In this document: positions 27,068 to 37,716 of the stretch, piece by piece | How the letters are laid out: the number at the start of each line of letters is the position of its first letter | How positions within the stretch are numbered: position 1 is the first letter of the stretch | DNA from: Corynebacterium capitovis DSM 44611 | GTDB lineage: Bacteria; Actinomycetota; Actinomycetes; Mycobacteriales; Mycobacteriaceae | NCBI RefSeq assembly: GCF_030440535.1 | Contig: NZ_CP047117.1 | Location: 434,001-498,000, forward strand | Length of the DNA: 64,000 bases | Direction: 5' to 3' | Translations under genes and position numbers: made by a program | The notes under the pieces: model-generated | Database searches by the model: none | What the model saw: only the letters and a program-made list of their open reading frames with translations | Told to the model about the DNA's origin: nothing

Positions 27068-27415
27068 ATGTCTACGTGGGATGCGGAAGTTTTTGCCGCC
27101 GAGGCAAACACAGATTTTCTCGACGAGCTTTCGGAGCTCGAACTCGACGAGGTAGTAGAAGCGGTGCGCGATGCGGTCCTCCTCGCCAGAGGCAGCGCGT
27201 CGGCGGAGGAGTTGCAGAACGGTTTGGCCGCCGCGACGATCGCGGCGATTTGGGCCGGCGCCCCGTTCAGCGCCGGCGAGGTGGCCGACTCCTACGAATT
27301 CATCCGGGGCGGCGTCGTCGACGTCGATGAGGAGCTCGCTCAGGCTGCCTCGGCGATCCTGGAAAGCGCCGACACGGAGGAGGACATCGACCCGTTTATC
27401 GAGGCTCTTTCCTAA
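27068..27415 (+). CDS. DUF4259 domain-containing protein
   Basis: Acidic cytosolic protein of 115 aa of the DUF4259 type: it opens MSTWDAEVF with NTDFLDELSELE, all alpha-helical by appearance, with no catalytic motif. A strong AGGAGGAG lies 4 nt before the ATG. It stands alone between a long leader region and sahH. Function unknown. Confidence 0.75.
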   Translation: MSTWDAEVFAAEANTDFLDELSELELDEVVEAVRDAVLLARGSASAEELQNGLAAATIAAIWAGAPFSAGEVADSYEFIRGGVVDVDEELAQAASAILESADTEEDIDPFIEALS

Positions 27416-27526
27416 AGAGGCGACCAAGGACCTGCTGCCCAGTGTCAGCGGTGTTGTCGTGTGGCTGCACTACAGTAGTTGCGGTACACGAGGTACCGGA
27501 TGAGCGAGTTGGGAGATAAAGGGCCT

Positions 27527-28978
27527 ATGAGTGACGCGACCGGCGCGTTTGATTACAAGATCGCCGACATCACCTTGCACGAGGCTGGCCGCCGTCAAAT
27601 TGAGCTGGCCGAACACGAGATGCCGGGGTTGATGCACCTGCGACGTGAATACGCGCAGGAGCAGCCACTCGCCGGGGCGCGTATCGCGGGCTCCATCCAC
27701 ATGACGATCCAAACGGCGGTGCTGATTGAAACCCTCACCGCTCTCGGGGCGGAGGTGCGCTGGGCGTCGTGCAACATCTTCTCCACGGAGGACCCGGCGG
27801 CGGCTGCTGTTGTCGTCGGCAAGCATGGCTCGGTAGAAAACCCGCAGGGTGTCCCCGTCTTCGCGTGGAAGGGCGAAACCCTGGATGAGTACTGGTGGTG
27901 CCTGAACCAGGTCTTTTCCTGGGGGGAGGGGGTCTACCCGAACATGATCCTCGACGACGGCGGGGACGCAACCTTGGCTGTCATTAAGGGCGCGGAGTTC
28001 GAGCGGGCAGGTGCGGTCCCCGATGCGCAACCGGGTGATTCCGACGAGCAGGTCGCGTTCCACGCCATGCTGCGTGAGGTCCTCGCCGCGACACCCGGCA
28101 AATGGGGCGCAACCGCGGAGTCGGTGAAGGGCGTGACGGAGGAGACGACGACGGGCGTGCACCGCCTCTACCACTTCGCCCGGGAGGGCGTGCTGCCGTT
28201 CCCCGCGATGAATGTCAACGACGCGGTGACCAAGTCCAAGTTCGACAATCGATACGGCACGAGGCACTCCGTCATCGACGGCATTAACCGTGCCACCGAC
28301 GTCCTCATCGGCGGTAAGAGGGCGCTGGTGTGTGGTTACGGCGATGTCGGCAAGGGAGTGGCCGAGGCGCTCGACGGGCAGGGGGCCATCGTCTCCGTCA
28401 CCGAGGCCGACCCCATCAACGCGCTCCAGGCGCTCATGGATGGATACCGGGTGGTCACGGTTGAGGAGGCGATCGCCGACGCCGACATCGTCATCACGGC
28501 GACGGGGAACCTAGGCATCATCACCTTCGAGCACATGATGCGGATGAAGAACCACGCGATCCTGGGCAACATTGGCCACTTTGACAACGAGATTGACATG
28601 CATTCGCTCACGCACCGCGACGACGTCCAGCGAACGACGGTCAAGTCCCAGGTGGATCTGTTCACTCTTCCCTCGGGTAACTCGATCATCGTCCTGTCCG
28701 AGGGGCGGTTGCTCAACCTCGGCAACGCGACGGGGCACCCGTCCTTCGTCATGTCCAATTCCTTCGCGGACCAGACGATCGCGCAAATCGAGTTGTTCAC
28801 CAACGGCGCCAACTACGACAACGACGTCTACCGGTTGCCCAAGATTCTCGACGAGAAGGTGGCCCGCATCCACGTCGAAGCGCTCGGCGGCGAGCTTACG
28901 ACGCTGACGAAAGAGCAGGCGGAGTACATCGGCGTCGACGTTGCCGGCCCCTTCAAGCCGGAGCACTACCGCTACTAG
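27527..28978 (+). CDS. sahH: S-adenosylhomocysteine hydrolase (adenosylhomocysteinase)
   Basis: NAD-dependent enzyme of 483 aa that splits S-adenosylhomocysteine to adenosine and homocysteine, sustaining methylation. Visible are [31 protein letters not shown] (catalytic Lys and Asp), the NAD loop GYGDVGKG and the C-terminal PFKPEHYRY that closes the active site. The insertion typical of actinobacterial enzymes is present. The ATG at 27527 matches relatives; an ATG at 27500 adds nine unconserved residues. It is followed by tmk. Confidence 0.96.
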   Translation: MSDATGAFDYKIADITLHEAGRRQIELAEHEMPGLMHLRREYAQEQPLAGARIAGSIHMTIQTAVLIETLTALGAEVRWASCNIFSTEDPAAAAVVVGKHGSVENPQGVPVFAWKGETLDEYWWCLNQVFSWGEGVYPNMILDDGGDATLAVIKGAEFERAGAVPDAQPGDSDEQVAFHAMLREVLAATPGKWGATAESVKGVTEETTTGVHRLYHFAREGVLPFPAMNVNDAVTKSKFDNRYGTRHSVIDGINRATDVLIGGKRALVCGYGDVGKGVAEALDGQGAIVSVTEADPINALQALMDGYRVVTVEEAIADADIVITATGNLGIITFEHMMRMKNHAILGNIGHFDNEIDMHSLTHRDDVQRTTVKSQVDLFTLPSGNSIIVLSEGRLLNLGNATGHPSFVMSNSFADQTIAQIELFTNGANYDNDVYRLPKILDEKVARIHVEALGGELTTLTKEQAEYIGVDVAGPFKPEHYRY

Positions 28979-29051
28979 CGCTATCAGGGCTATCAGGGCC
29001 GACACAGGAGCGAGTTTTTAGCGCGTCAGGACGCGCGCGAGGAGGCATCCC

Positions 29052-29657
29052 ATGATCATCGCGGTCGAGGGCATCGACGGAGCCGGCAAGAACACCCTAG
29101 TCAGGGCCGTGGCGGAGCGGCTCGCGGCGGAGACGCTGGCCTTCCCCCGTTACGAAGTCTCTGCCCCCGCCCAGCTGGCGCGCGCCGCGCTCAACGGGAT
29201 GATGGGCGACCTCGCGGATTCGGCGTACGGCATGGCCTCGCTTTTCGCGCTCGACAGGGCGGGGGCCAAGTCGCTTCTCGACGCGTACGTCGATGCCCCC
29301 GACACCCTCCTCATCCTCGACAGGTACGTGGCCTCCAACGCGGCGTACACCTCAGCCCGCACTGGGGACGATGCGGCAGTGAGGTGGGTTGCCGAGCTGG
29401 AGTTTTCCACCCTCGGTCTTCCCACGCCCGATCTCCAGATCCTCGTGGACACACCCCCGGAGCAGGCCCGGGAGCGTGCGCAGCGTCGAGAAGCAAGTGA
29501 TGCCTCGCGCGCCCGCGACCGCTACGAGCGAGACCTCGATCTGCAGGAGGCGACCTACCGCGCCTACGCGGAGCTGGCGGAGGCGCAGTGGGTTAGCCCG
29601 TGGGTGCGGGCGGCGGACGCGCAGACTATTATCCAAGCAGTTCAAGCCGTGAAGTAA
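29052..29657 (+). CDS. tmk: Thymidylate kinase
   Basis: dTMP kinase of 201 aa for dTTP synthesis. It has the P-loop EGIDGAGKNT (Asn replaces the more usual Ser/Thr before the final Thr), LDRYVASN with the DR(Y/F) motif and PPEQARERAQRRE, a lid-like region. GAGGAGG precedes the ATG. It lies between sahH and mtrA, with a 12-nt gap to mtrA. Confidence 0.94.
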   Translation: MIIAVEGIDGAGKNTLVRAVAERLAAETLAFPRYEVSAPAQLARAALNGMMGDLADSAYGMASLFALDRAGAKSLLDAYVDAPDTLLILDRYVASNAAYTSARTGDDAAVRWVAELEFSTLGLPTPDLQILVDTPPEQARERAQRREASDASRARDRYERDLDLQEATYRAYAELAEAQWVSPWVRAADAQTIIQAVQAVK

Positions 29658-29669
29658 GGAGAATCGACG

Positions 29670-30350
29670 GTGCCGAAGATCCTGGTCGTAGACGACGATC
29701 CTGCAATCAACGAGATGCTCACCATCGTCCTCGAGGCTGAGGGGTTCGACGCCTTGCCGGTGACGGACGGCGCCGAGGCCGTGCGGGCGTTTCGCAGCTA
29801 CGGCCCGGACCTGATTCTGCTTGACCTGATGCTGCCGGGCATGAATGGTGTGGACATCTGCAAGGAAATCCGCAAGGAGTCCTCCGTGCCGATTGTCATG
29901 CTAACGGCGAAGACGGACACGGTAGACGTCGTCCTCGGTCTTGAGTCGGGGGCGGACGACTACATCACCAAGCCGTTCAAGCCCAAAGAGCTCGTAGCGC
30001 GCATCCGCGCGCGGCTCCGTCGCACGGAAACGGCGCCGGCGGAGGTTCTCACAATCGGGGACCTGACCATTGACGTCCCGCAGCACATGGTCACGCGCGG
30101 CAACACGGAAATCGCCCTGACCCCCCTGGAGTTTGACCTGCTGCTCGAAATGGCGCGCAAACCCCATCAGGCACACACCCGCGAAGAGTTGCTCGAGACG
30201 GTGTGGGGTTACCGCAACGCCTCGGACACCCGTCTGGTCAACGTGCATATCCAGCGCTTGCGCTCGAAGATCGAGCACGACCCGGAGAACCCCGAAATCA
30301 TCCTCACCGTGCGCGGGGTGGGGTACAAGACCGGTAAGACGGGGGTGTAA
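29670..30350 (+). CDS. mtrA: Response regulator MtrA
   Basis: OmpR-type regulator of 226 aa. The receiver domain carries the acidic pair VVDDDPAINE, the phosphoacceptor in LILLDLMLPGMNG and the Lys in YITKPFKPKELVARIR. The C-terminal winged helix has RGNTEIALTPLEFDLL and RLRSKIEHDPENPEIILTV. MtrA controls cell-wall hydrolases, osmoprotection and division in actinobacteria. AAGGAG lies upstream of the GTG start. It is followed by its sensor MtrB. Confidence 0.96.
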   Translation: MPKILVVDDDPAINEMLTIVLEAEGFDALPVTDGAEAVRAFRSYGPDLILLDLMLPGMNGVDICKEIRKESSVPIVMLTAKTDTVDVVLGLESGADDYITKPFKPKELVARIRARLRRTETAPAEVLTIGDLTIDVPQHMVTRGNTEIALTPLEFDLLLEMARKPHQAHTREELLETVWGYRNASDTRLVNVHIQRLRSKIEHDPENPEIILTVRGVGYKTGKTGV

Positions 30351-30390
30351 GCCTCTGAAGAGCATCTCCCTGCGTCGCGCGCGCGACGCA

Positions 30391-31959
30391 GTGTCCGAGT
30401 CGTGGCGCACCTCCCTTCAAGTGCGGTTCGTGGGAACCGTGCTGATCGTGTCCGCGATCGTGATGCTCGTGTTGGGGTTCGCGCTTGCCTCCGTGGTGAC
30501 GCAGCGGATCACCGCGACCAAGATCGACCTGGCCACGAGCGAGATCGACCGCGCGCGCTCGGTGCTCGAAGAACAAATCAACTCCTCGGGTACGTCCGGC
30601 TCCACCCAAACCCGCCTCAACTCGGCCCGCACGGCCTTGACACAGAGATCGCAGCAGAATGCGGACGCGATCGCGGGGTACGAGCCCGTCCTTGTGGTGT
30701 ACGGGGCCGACGGCCAGCAGATGGTGTCGCCCGAGGGCTACTCCATTCCGGAGCGCCTCCAGTCTGTCGTTGCCGAGCAAAACGTGGCTTACCAGTTCAC
30801 CTCCGTCGCTCGAAGCGGTGGCTCCTCCTTCAACGCGCTCATTGTGGGCACGCCCACGAACGCCGACATTCCTGGCCTGCAGCTCTACCTTGTCATGGAC
30901 ATGGAGAGCGAGTCCGCCACGCTCGCGCTGATGCAGGGCCTGCTTGCCACGGCGTCCCTTGTGGTGGTGGTGTTGCTGGTGGGCATCGCGTGGCTCGCGT
31001 CGCAGCAGATCGTGGCCCCGGTGCGGTCGGCGTCGAGAACCGCGGAGCGTTTCGCGGCGGGCCACCTTCGCGAGCGGATGCCCGTGGACGGTGAGGACGA
31101 GATGGCCGTGCTGGCGATGTCGTTTAACAACATGGCGGATAAGATCTCTCGTCAGATCAACCAGCTTGAGGAATACGGTGACCTGCAGCGCCAGTTCACG
31201 TCCGACGTGTCCCATGAGCTGCGCACCCCCCTGACCACGGTCCGCATGGCCGCGGACATGATCGCGGCGGATGAGGACTCCTTCGAGCCGTACACCAAGC
31301 GCGCATCCCAGCTCATGACCCGCGAGCTCGATCGCTTCGAGGAGCTGCTCGGCGACCTGCTGGAGATTTCGCGGCACGACGCGGGGGTGGCGGACCTAGC
31401 GGCGTCGGCAATTGATGTCCGCGCCCCCATCATGTCGGCCTGGGAGCAGACGCGATACCTGGCGTCAGAGGTCGGGGTCGAGGTCTCCTTCGACCTGCCG
31501 GAAGAGCCCGTCCCGATCGAAGGCGACGCGCGACGGATCGAGCGCATCGTGCGCAACCTCCTGGCCAACGCCATCGACCACTCCGAGGGCAAGCCTGTCG
31601 CGGTCGCGATTGCGCAGAACGCCGAGGCGGTGGCGATCACGGTGACGGACCACGGTGTCGGGTTGAAGCCGGGCCAAGAGGACCTGGTGTTCAATCGGTT
31701 CTGGCGCGCGGACAAGGCTCGCAAGCGGCATTCCGGCGGCACCGGGCTGGGCCTTGCCATTGCGCGCGAAGATGCGCAGCTCCACCGAGGCACGCTCGAC
31801 GCGGCCGGAACCCCCAACGTTGGGTCCCAGTTTCGCCTCGTTCTGCCCCGGGACCCGCTTGCTGGGTACACCACCGCGCCGGTCGCGTTGCAGCCCCCGC
31901 GCCCGGGGAGCCCCGAGGCGCTGAACCAGCCGGAGGAGGACTACACCGATGCAACCTAG
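30391..31959 (+). CDS. mtrB: Sensor histidine kinase MtrB
   Basis: Membrane sensor kinase that phosphorylates MtrA. It has a first membrane helix starting near FVGTVLIVSAIVML, an extracytoplasmic domain, a second helix (ASLVVVVLLVGIAWLA), HAMP, the H-box SDVSHELRTPLTT and the ATPase boxes NLLANAID, DHGVGL and GTGLGLAI. The start is uncertain: no ATG, GTG or TTG occurs in frame between the mtrA stop and this GTG, and the GTG leaves only about 16 residues before the first helix with no ribosome site. A CTG at 30355 with GGGGG upstream would give 12 more residues and a better N-terminus. Confidence 0.93.
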   Translation: MSESWRTSLQVRFVGTVLIVSAIVMLVLGFALASVVTQRITATKIDLATSEIDRARSVLEEQINSSGTSGSTQTRLNSARTALTQRSQQNADAIAGYEPVLVVYGADGQQMVSPEGYSIPERLQSVVAEQNVAYQFTSVARSGGSSFNALIVGTPTNADIPGLQLYLVMDMESESATLALMQGLLATASLVVVVLLVGIAWLASQQIVAPVRSASRTAERFAAGHLRERMPVDGEDEMAVLAMSFNNMADKISRQINQLEEYGDLQRQFTSDVSHELRTPLTTVRMAADMIAADEDSFEPYTKRASQLMTRELDRFEELLGDLLEISRHDAGVADLAASAIDVRAPIMSAWEQTRYLASEVGVEVSFDLPEEPVPIEGDARRIERIVRNLLANAIDHSEGKPVAVAIAQNAEAVAITVTDHGVGLKPGQEDLVFNRFWRADKARKRHSGGTGLGLAIAREDAQLHRGTLDAAGTPNVGSQFRLVLPRDPLAGYTTAPVALQPPRPGSPEALNQPEEDYTDAT

Positions 31960-33670
31960 AGACGGGTTGAAGCGCGCCTGCGCGATTCTGCTGTCGGCGG
32001 CGACTGCGTGGGCCGTGTCGTCCTGCGCGGCACTACCTTCCAACACCGACCCGCACGTGGTGCGCAGCTACGAACCGCGGGATGCCACCGAGCCCGTCGC
32101 GTCCCCCCGCCCGGGTTCGGAGCCTGATTTGTTGCTGCGGGATTTCTTCTCCGCCTCGGCGTTGCGCACGACGAACTTCGAGGCAGCGCGCGGCTTCCTC
32201 ACCTCCGCCGCGGCCGAGGTGTGGCAACCGTCAGAGACGACCATCGTGGTTGACCGCCTGAACCTCAACACCCTTTCCGGTGGGTCGGGTGAGCGCCGCA
32301 GCTTTAGCGTCCAGGGCGACGTCATCGGCGAGCTCCAGCCGAGCGGGATCTTCTTGCCCAACCGCGCTCTTTACGACGCAACCATGGAACTCGAGCAGGT
32401 TAATGGGGAATGGCGCATCTCCTCTTTGCCCAACGGCGTGATCATCGAGCGTGCCGAGCTGCGCAACAACTATCAGCCGTACAACGTCTACTTCCTCGAC
32501 GCCGCCAACTCCCAGCTCGTCGCCGACCGCCGGTGGGTGTACGGCGACCGCGAATCGCTCGCCGGGGAGTTGCTCAGCATGCTGGTCAGTGGCCCCGCAA
32601 CCCGCCTCCGGCCGGCCGTGCGCTACAACCTCCCCGCGGGGGCGGCCTACGTGGGCTTCGAAGGTGGGGAGTACCGCTTTACCGGTTTTAGCTCCATGGG
32701 GGAGGACGACCGCCTGCAGTTCGCCGCCCAAGTGGTGTGGACGCTCAACAACGCGGGCATGACTGGCCCAGTGACAATCACCGCCGACGGCGACCCGCTC
32801 GTGTCGTGGGTCGACGAGTTCACCACCGCGGACTTCGCCAACCTCGACCCGCTGCAGGGACAAACGGCGGGCGCCCCGACCTATTCGCTCGCTAATGGCG
32901 GTCTCTTCGAAGTGAGCGGGGGCCAGGCTCAGGCTGTGTCGGGCGCGGTGGGCAAGGCGGACAACATCGCGTCGGCGGACATCGCGCGAGGCGGCAGCGT
33001 CGCCCTCGTCGTTGGATCCGAGGGTGACCAGCGTTTCGAGCTCGGTTCCCTTGAGGCCGAGCCCAGCGAGGTCACCCGGGCGGACAACTTCACCCGACCC
33101 ACATTTGAAAGCGACGGTGCCGCCGCATGGGTTGTCGCGGACGGGCGACGCGTCATCCGCGCCGTGCGCTCTCCGGCGACAGGAGAAGTGAGCACGAGCG
33201 ACATCACGTTCGACATGCCTGATGGCATCGACGGGACAGTGTCCGTACTGCGTTTGTCTCGGACCGGGGCGAGGGTTGTCATGGTCATCGACGGGCGTTT
33301 GTTTACGGGTGTGGTGCAACAGGGCAGCTCCGGACAGCGTTCCATCGTCAACGTGCTGGAATACGCTCCGGACCTTGGTGGCACCGTTATCGCGGCAGAT
33401 TGGAATCCCGACGGGTCCCTGCTCGTGGGCACGAACAGTGCGGTCGCACCCGTACTGAGGGTAGAGCAGGACGGGTCGTTTACCACGACGCTGTCCAGCG
33501 GAAACCTGGCGGCGCCGGTGGTTGCGGTGGCGTCTACCTCCGAAACATATTACGTTACGGACGCTAACGCGGCCCTGCAGCGGCCGGTGTCGGGGGCCCC
33601 CGACGACCCCAACTGGCGCGAGGTTGCCGGCTTGCAGGGAGTGCGCTCGCTGCTCATCGTGGCAAGGTAA
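31949..33670 (+). CDS. lpqB: Lipoprotein LpqB with GerMN domain
   Basis: Lipoprotein of 573 aa that works with MtrAB. A signal peptide with lipobox AVSSC (Cys26) is followed by an N-terminal region and a GerMN fold (around YNVYFLDAANSQLVADRRW, VSGPATRLRPAV), then a beta-propeller-like C-terminus. LpqB interacts with the sensor domain of MtrB and modulates MtrA phosphorylation. It overlaps mtrB by 11 nt in another frame. Confidence 0.94.
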   Translation: MQPRDGLKRACAILLSAATAWAVSSCAALPSNTDPHVVRSYEPRDATEPVASPRPGSEPDLLLRDFFSASALRTTNFEAARGFLTSAAAEVWQPSETTIVVDRLNLNTLSGGSGERRSFSVQGDVIGELQPSGIFLPNRALYDATMELEQVNGEWRISSLPNGVIIERAELRNNYQPYNVYFLDAANSQLVADRRWVYGDRESLAGELLSMLVSGPATRLRPAVRYNLPAGAAYVGFEGGEYRFTGFSSMGEDDRLQFAAQVVWTLNNAGMTGPVTITADGDPLVSWVDEFTTADFANLDPLQGQTAGAPTYSLANGGLFEVSGGQAQAVSGAVGKADNIASADIARGGSVALVVGSEGDQRFELGSLEAEPSEVTRADNFTRPTFESDGAAAWVVADGRRVIRAVRSPATGEVSTSDITFDMPDGIDGTVSVLRLSRTGARVVMVIDGRLFTGVVQQGSSGQRSIVNVLEYAPDLGGTVIAADWNPDGSLLVGTNSAVAPVLRVEQDGSFTTTLSSGNLAAPVVAVASTSETYYVTDANAALQRPVSGAPDDPNWREVAGLQGVRSLLIVAR

Positions 33671-33675
33671 GAAGC

Positions 33676-34293
33676 ATGGAGGCGGGGGTTGGCGAGCTAC
33701 TGTTTCCCCGCCACTGCGCGGGGTGCAAAGCCGCGGGGGCCGTGCTGTGTGCGCGCTGCCGGGAGGAGTTAGCCACTCCTCCCGCGCGCGTGTTTCCTGG
33801 CACCAACCCGCACGTTCCCGTCTTTGCCTTCGGTCCGTATGCGGGGGCGCATCGGGGGGTGGTTCTGGCCATGAAGGAAAAGCGCAACCTCGCGGTGCGC
33901 CGCCACGTCGGGGCGGTGCTTGCGGCGGGTCTGGATTACCTGGAGGCGCGGGGCGAGCTTCCCCCCGGCGCGGGGCTTGTGCCCGCACCGACGCGCGCGG
34001 CCTCGGCACGGGCCCGGGGCGGCGACCCGGTTGAGGCGGTGTGCCGGGCGACGTTGCGGCCGACGTACTCCGTGCTCAGCCTCGACGACCGCGTGGCCGA
34101 CCAGGCCCAGCTTGGTGCGGAGCAGCGGCGGGCAAACCTCTCGGGCGCGGTGCGGATACGCGGGGTGCCGACACGCTGCGTCGTGGTCGTCGACGATGTC
34201 GTTACTACGGGGGCGACGTTGCAGGCGAGCGTCGAGAAGCTTCTTGCCTCTGGGGGAGAAGTGGCGGCTTGCGTGGCCCTGTGCGCGGCCTGA
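33676..34293 (+). CDS. ComF-family phosphoribosyltransferase-like protein
   Basis: Protein of 205 aa starting 5 nt after lpqB. The N-terminal zinc site has HCAGC and CARC, and the C-terminal phosphoribosyltransferase loop is VVVVDDVVTTGATL. ComF homologues take part in DNA uptake where competence exists; in corynebacteria the role is unknown. The position after lpqB and before hpf is conserved in the genus. Confidence 0.88.
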   Translation: MEAGVGELLFPRHCAGCKAAGAVLCARCREELATPPARVFPGTNPHVPVFAFGPYAGAHRGVVLAMKEKRNLAVRRHVGAVLAAGLDYLEARGELPPGAGLVPAPTRAASARARGGDPVEAVCRATLRPTYSVLSLDDRVADQAQLGAEQRRANLSGAVRIRGVPTRCVVVVDDVVTTGATLQASVEKLLASGGEVAACVALCAA

Positions 34294-34376
34294 GGAAGGG
34301 TCAATCCGCCCCTATTGGTTATGACCACTTGTATAGTGGAGGTGGACCGATTTCCACTAGTCGAGGGAGGAAGCAG

Positions 34377-35042
34377 ATGACCTCTGCAGAGAATAACGAC
34401 GTCCTGAGCCCCGCCGCTCAGGTGACCATCACTGGCCGAAACGTCGAGGTCCCCGAGCACTTCCAAGAGCGCGTGAACGCGAAGCTGGCGAAGATTGAAA
34501 AGCTCGACCCCACCCTAACTTTCTTTCACGTTGAGCTGCAGCATGAGCCGAACCCCCGCCGGGAAGCGCAGGCGCAGCGCCTGCAAATCACCGCAACCGG
34601 TAAGGGACACCTCGCCCGCGCTGAGGCGAAGGAGGATAGCTTCTACGCCGCGTTGGAATCAGCCGTAGGCAAGTTGGAACGCTCCCTGCGCAAGGTGAAG
34701 GTGCGCCGCGAGATCTCGCGCTCCGGGCACCGCGCGCCGAAGTCGACCGGCCAGGTGGCGGCCGAGCTGGAAGCGGAGGCGCGGGAGGCGCGTTCGACAT
34801 CGGCCGGAGATTTTGAGGTCGATCCGTTCGCGGGCCAGTTCGACGACCTACAGCCCGGGCAGATCGTGCGCCGCAAGGAGCACCCTGCCACCCCGATGAG
34901 TGTCGACGACGCCCTGTCCGAGATGGAGCTGGTGGGCCACGATTTCTACCTCTTTATCGACGAGGAGACCTCGCGCCCATCGGTGGTGTACCGTCGGCAC
35001 GCGTTTGACTACGGTCTGATCTCTTTGGCCGACGGCGAGTAA
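34377..35042 (+). CDS. hpf: Long-form ribosome hibernation-promoting factor
   Basis: HPF/YfiA-type protein of 221 aa. The N-terminal S30AE domain (AQVTITGRNVEVPEHF through the RKVKVRREISR region) blocks the mRNA channel, and a linker leads to the C-terminal dimerisation domain (HPATPMSVDDALSEMELVGHDFYLFID), which makes 100S ribosomes. GGGAGG lies upstream of the ATG at 34377. TATAGT at 34332-34337 is a candidate -10, so it probably has its own promoter. Confidence 0.94.
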   Translation: MTSAENNDVLSPAAQVTITGRNVEVPEHFQERVNAKLAKIEKLDPTLTFFHVELQHEPNPRREAQAQRLQITATGKGHLARAEAKEDSFYAALESAVGKLERSLRKVKVRREISRSGHRAPKSTGQVAAELEAEAREARSTSAGDFEVDPFAGQFDDLQPGQIVRRKEHPATPMSVDDALSEMELVGHDFYLFIDEETSRPSVVYRRHAFDYGLISLADGE

Positions 35043-35067
35043 GCCCGTCGCTTTCACAGGAACTCCA

Positions 35068-35099
35068 ACGGTCGCCCGGCGTGCGTCGGGCGGCCGTTG
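35068..35099 (+). terminator. Hairpin terminator after hpf
   Basis: A 12-bp stem (35068-35079 with 35088-35099, one G-U pair) and an 8-nt loop, just after hpf. No U-tract follows. Confidence 0.65.
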
Positions 35100-35190
35100 C
35101 CTGCGTACAATGACCGGTTGATAGTGACTAGCGCTGGTCCACTGCCGGCTAGTACTCGTTGAATTGGACCGAACGAAGGACGAAACTCAC

Positions 35191-37716
35191 GTGTTTGGAC
35201 TGTCGAAGCTGCTTCGCGCCGGAGAAGGTCGCACCGTCAAGCGTCTGGGGAAGATCGCAGACCAGGTGCTGGAGCTCGAGGACGAATACGCGGCCTTGAG
35301 CGACGCGGAGCTCAAGGCGAAAACGGCGGAGTTTATACAGCAGCTCGATGAGGGGGCACATCCGGACGATCTGCTTATCGACGCCTTCGCCACCGCCCGC
35401 GAGGCAGCGTGGCGAGTGCTCGGCCAGAAGCACTACCGCGTTCAGATTATGGGTGCCGCTGCTTTACACTTCGGGTCCGTCGCGGAGATGAAGACGGGCG
35501 AGGGCAAGACGCTGACGTCGGTCCTTCCCGCGTACCTCAACGGGTTGACGGGCAAGGGCGTGCACATCGTCACGGTCAACGACTACTTGGCAAAGCGCGA
35601 CGCCGAAATGATGGGCCGCGTGCACCACTTCCTCGGCCTCGACGTCGGAGTCATCCTCTCGGAGATGCGCCCGCCGGAGCGAAAGAAGGCCTACGCAGCC
35701 GCGATCACGTACGGTACGAACAACGAGTTCGGCTTTGACTACCTGCGCGACAACATGGCTCGCTCGACCGAGGAGATGGTGCAGCGCGGGCACAATTACG
35801 CCATCGTGGACGAGGTTGACTCCATTCTTATCGACGAGGCGCGCACCCCGCTTATTATCTCGGGCCCCGTTGACGGTTCGAGCCAGTTCTTCACCGTTTT
35901 CGCCCAGCTCGCGCCGCGGATGCGGGAGGGCATTCACTACGAGGTGGACAAGCGCAAGCGCACGGTCGGCGTGAGCGAAGAGGGCGTTGAGTTCGTCGAA
36001 GACCAGCTCGGCATCGACAACCTGTACGCCTCGGAACACTCTCCGTTGGTGAGCTACCTCAACAACGCCCTGAAGGCGAAGGAGCTGTTCGAGCGCGACA
36101 AGGACTACATCATCCGCCAGGGTGAGGTCCTCATCGTCGACTCTTTCACGGGCCGTGTTCTGCCTGGCCGCCGGTACAACGAGGGAATGCACCAGGCGAT
36201 CGAGGCGAAAGAAAACGTCGAAATCAAAAACGAGAACCAGACGCTGGCCACCGTCACGCTGCAAAACTACTTCCGCCTTTACGAGAAGTTAGCGGGCATG
36301 ACCGGCACGGCCGAGACCGAGGCCGCGGAGCTGCACCAGATCTATGGCCTCGATGTCGTGGCTATCCCGCCGAACAAGCCGAACCAGCGCACCGACCGTG
36401 AGGACCTGGTGTACAAGACCCAAGAGGCGAAGTTCGCCGCCGTTGCGGACGATATTGCAGAGCACGTGGCCAACGGCCAGCCGGTGTTGGTGGGCACGAC
36501 CTCCGTGGAGCGTTCGGAATACCTCTCCCAGCTGCTCACGCGCAAGGGTGTCAAGCACAACGTCCTCAACGCGAAGCACCACGAAGAAGAGGGTCGTATC
36601 ATCGCCGAGGCGGGCTTGCCGGGCAAGGTCACCGTGTCCACCAACATGGCGGGCCGCGGCACCGACATCGTCCTCGGCGGCAACCCCGAAGTGTTGCTTG
36701 ACGCTCGCCTGAAAGAGCAGGGGCTCGACCCCTTCGAAGACGAGGAGCGGTACCAACAGGCGTGGGACGAGCAGCTGCCGAAGGCGAAGGAGCGCTCGAA
36801 GGAACTGGGCGATCAAGTCCGGGACAGCGGTGGCCTCTACGTCCTGGGTACGGAGCGCCACGAGTCGCGTCGCATCGACAACCAGCTGCGCGGACGATCC
36901 GGGCGTCAGGGGGACCCCGGGGAAACCCGCTTCTATCTGTCCATGCGCGATGACCTCATGGTTCGTTTTGTGGGCCAGACCATGGAAAACATGATGAACC
37001 GGCTCAACGTCCCCGACGATGTACCCATCGAGGCGAAGATGGTGTCCAACGCGATCAAGGGTGCGCAGACGCAGGTGGAGAACCAGAACTTCGAAATGCG
37101 CAAGAACGTGCTCAAGTACGACGAGGTGCTCAACGAGCAGCGCAAGGTGGTCTACCGCGAGCGCCAGGAGATCCTTGACGCGAAAGACATCAAGGACCAG
37201 ATCCGCCGCATGATCGCCGATACCGTCGGGGCCTACGTCGACGGTGCCACCAGCGAGGGCTACGTCGAGGACTGGGACTTAGACGAGCTGTCCTCCGCGC
37301 TCGATTCGCTCTACGGCCCGTCGGTGACACCGCAGGAACTTGTCGACGGCGATACGTACGGCCGGCCCGGCGAAATCTCCGCGGGCCAGCTGCGCCAAGC
37401 GTTCATCGACGACGCGTTGGAGCAGTATGACACGCTCGAAGCAAAGGTCGTCGAGGTTGGCGGTGAGCAGCAGATGCGCACCGTCGAGCGGATGGTGATT
37501 TTGCCGATCATCGACACGAAGTGGCGCGAGCACCTCTATGAGATGGACTACCTCAAGGAGGGCATCGGCTTGCGTGCGATGGCGCAGCGCGATCCCCTGG
37601 TCGAATACCAGAAAGAGGGCGGAGACATGTTCCGCGCGATGAACGAGGCGATCCAGGAGGAGACGGTGCGGCAGCTCTTCTTGGTGCGCAAGCAGTTTGA
37701 GCAGCAGCCCGCTTAA
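35191..37716 (+). CDS. secA: Preprotein translocase ATPase SecA (SecA1)
   Basis: Motor of the general secretion pathway, 841 aa. N-terminal motor with the Walker A motif KTGEGKTL, the DEVD box [14 protein letters not shown], the preprotein-binding region, motif VI region [13 protein letters not shown], then the helical scaffold with [15 protein letters not shown]. It lacks the C-terminal zinc finger, as in other actinobacterial SecA1. The GTG at 35191 is preceded by GAAGGA and matches relatives. Its stop shares bases with the convergent gene. Confidence 0.96.
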   Translation: MFGLSKLLRAGEGRTVKRLGKIADQVLELEDEYAALSDAELKAKTAEFIQQLDEGAHPDDLLIDAFATAREAAWRVLGQKHYRVQIMGAAALHFGSVAEMKTGEGKTLTSVLPAYLNGLTGKGVHIVTVNDYLAKRDAEMMGRVHHFLGLDVGVILSEMRPPERKKAYAAAITYGTNNEFGFDYLRDNMARSTEEMVQRGHNYAIVDEVDSILIDEARTPLIISGPVDGSSQFFTVFAQLAPRMREGIHYEVDKRKRTVGVSEEGVEFVEDQLGIDNLYASEHSPLVSYLNNALKAKELFERDKDYIIRQGEVLIVDSFTGRVLPGRRYNEGMHQAIEAKENVEIKNENQTLATVTLQNYFRLYEKLAGMTGTAETEAAELHQIYGLDVVAIPPNKPNQRTDREDLVYKTQEAKFAAVADDIAEHVANGQPVLVGTTSVERSEYLSQLLTRKGVKHNVLNAKHHEEEGRIIAEAGLPGKVTVSTNMAGRGTDIVLGGNPEVLLDARLKEQGLDPFEDEERYQQAWDEQLPKAKERSKELGDQVRDSGGLYVLGTERHESRRIDNQLRGRSGRQGDPGETRFYLSMRDDLMVRFVGQTMENMMNRLNVPDDVPIEAKMVSNAIKGAQTQVENQNFEMRKNVLKYDEVLNEQRKVVYRERQEILDAKDIKDQIRRMIADTVGAYVDGATSEGYVEDWDLDELSSALDSLYGPSVTPQELVDGDTYGRPGEISAGQLRQAFIDDALEQYDTLEAKVVEVGGEQQMRTVERMVILPIIDTKWREHLYEMDYLKEGIGLRAMAQRDPLVEYQKEGGDMFRAMNEAIQEETVRQLFLVRKQFEQQPA

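Noticed and set aside
28981..29036. Two CTATCAGGG copies and a short GC hairpin between sahH and tmk
   Set aside because: Too short and too simple in composition to claim a function.
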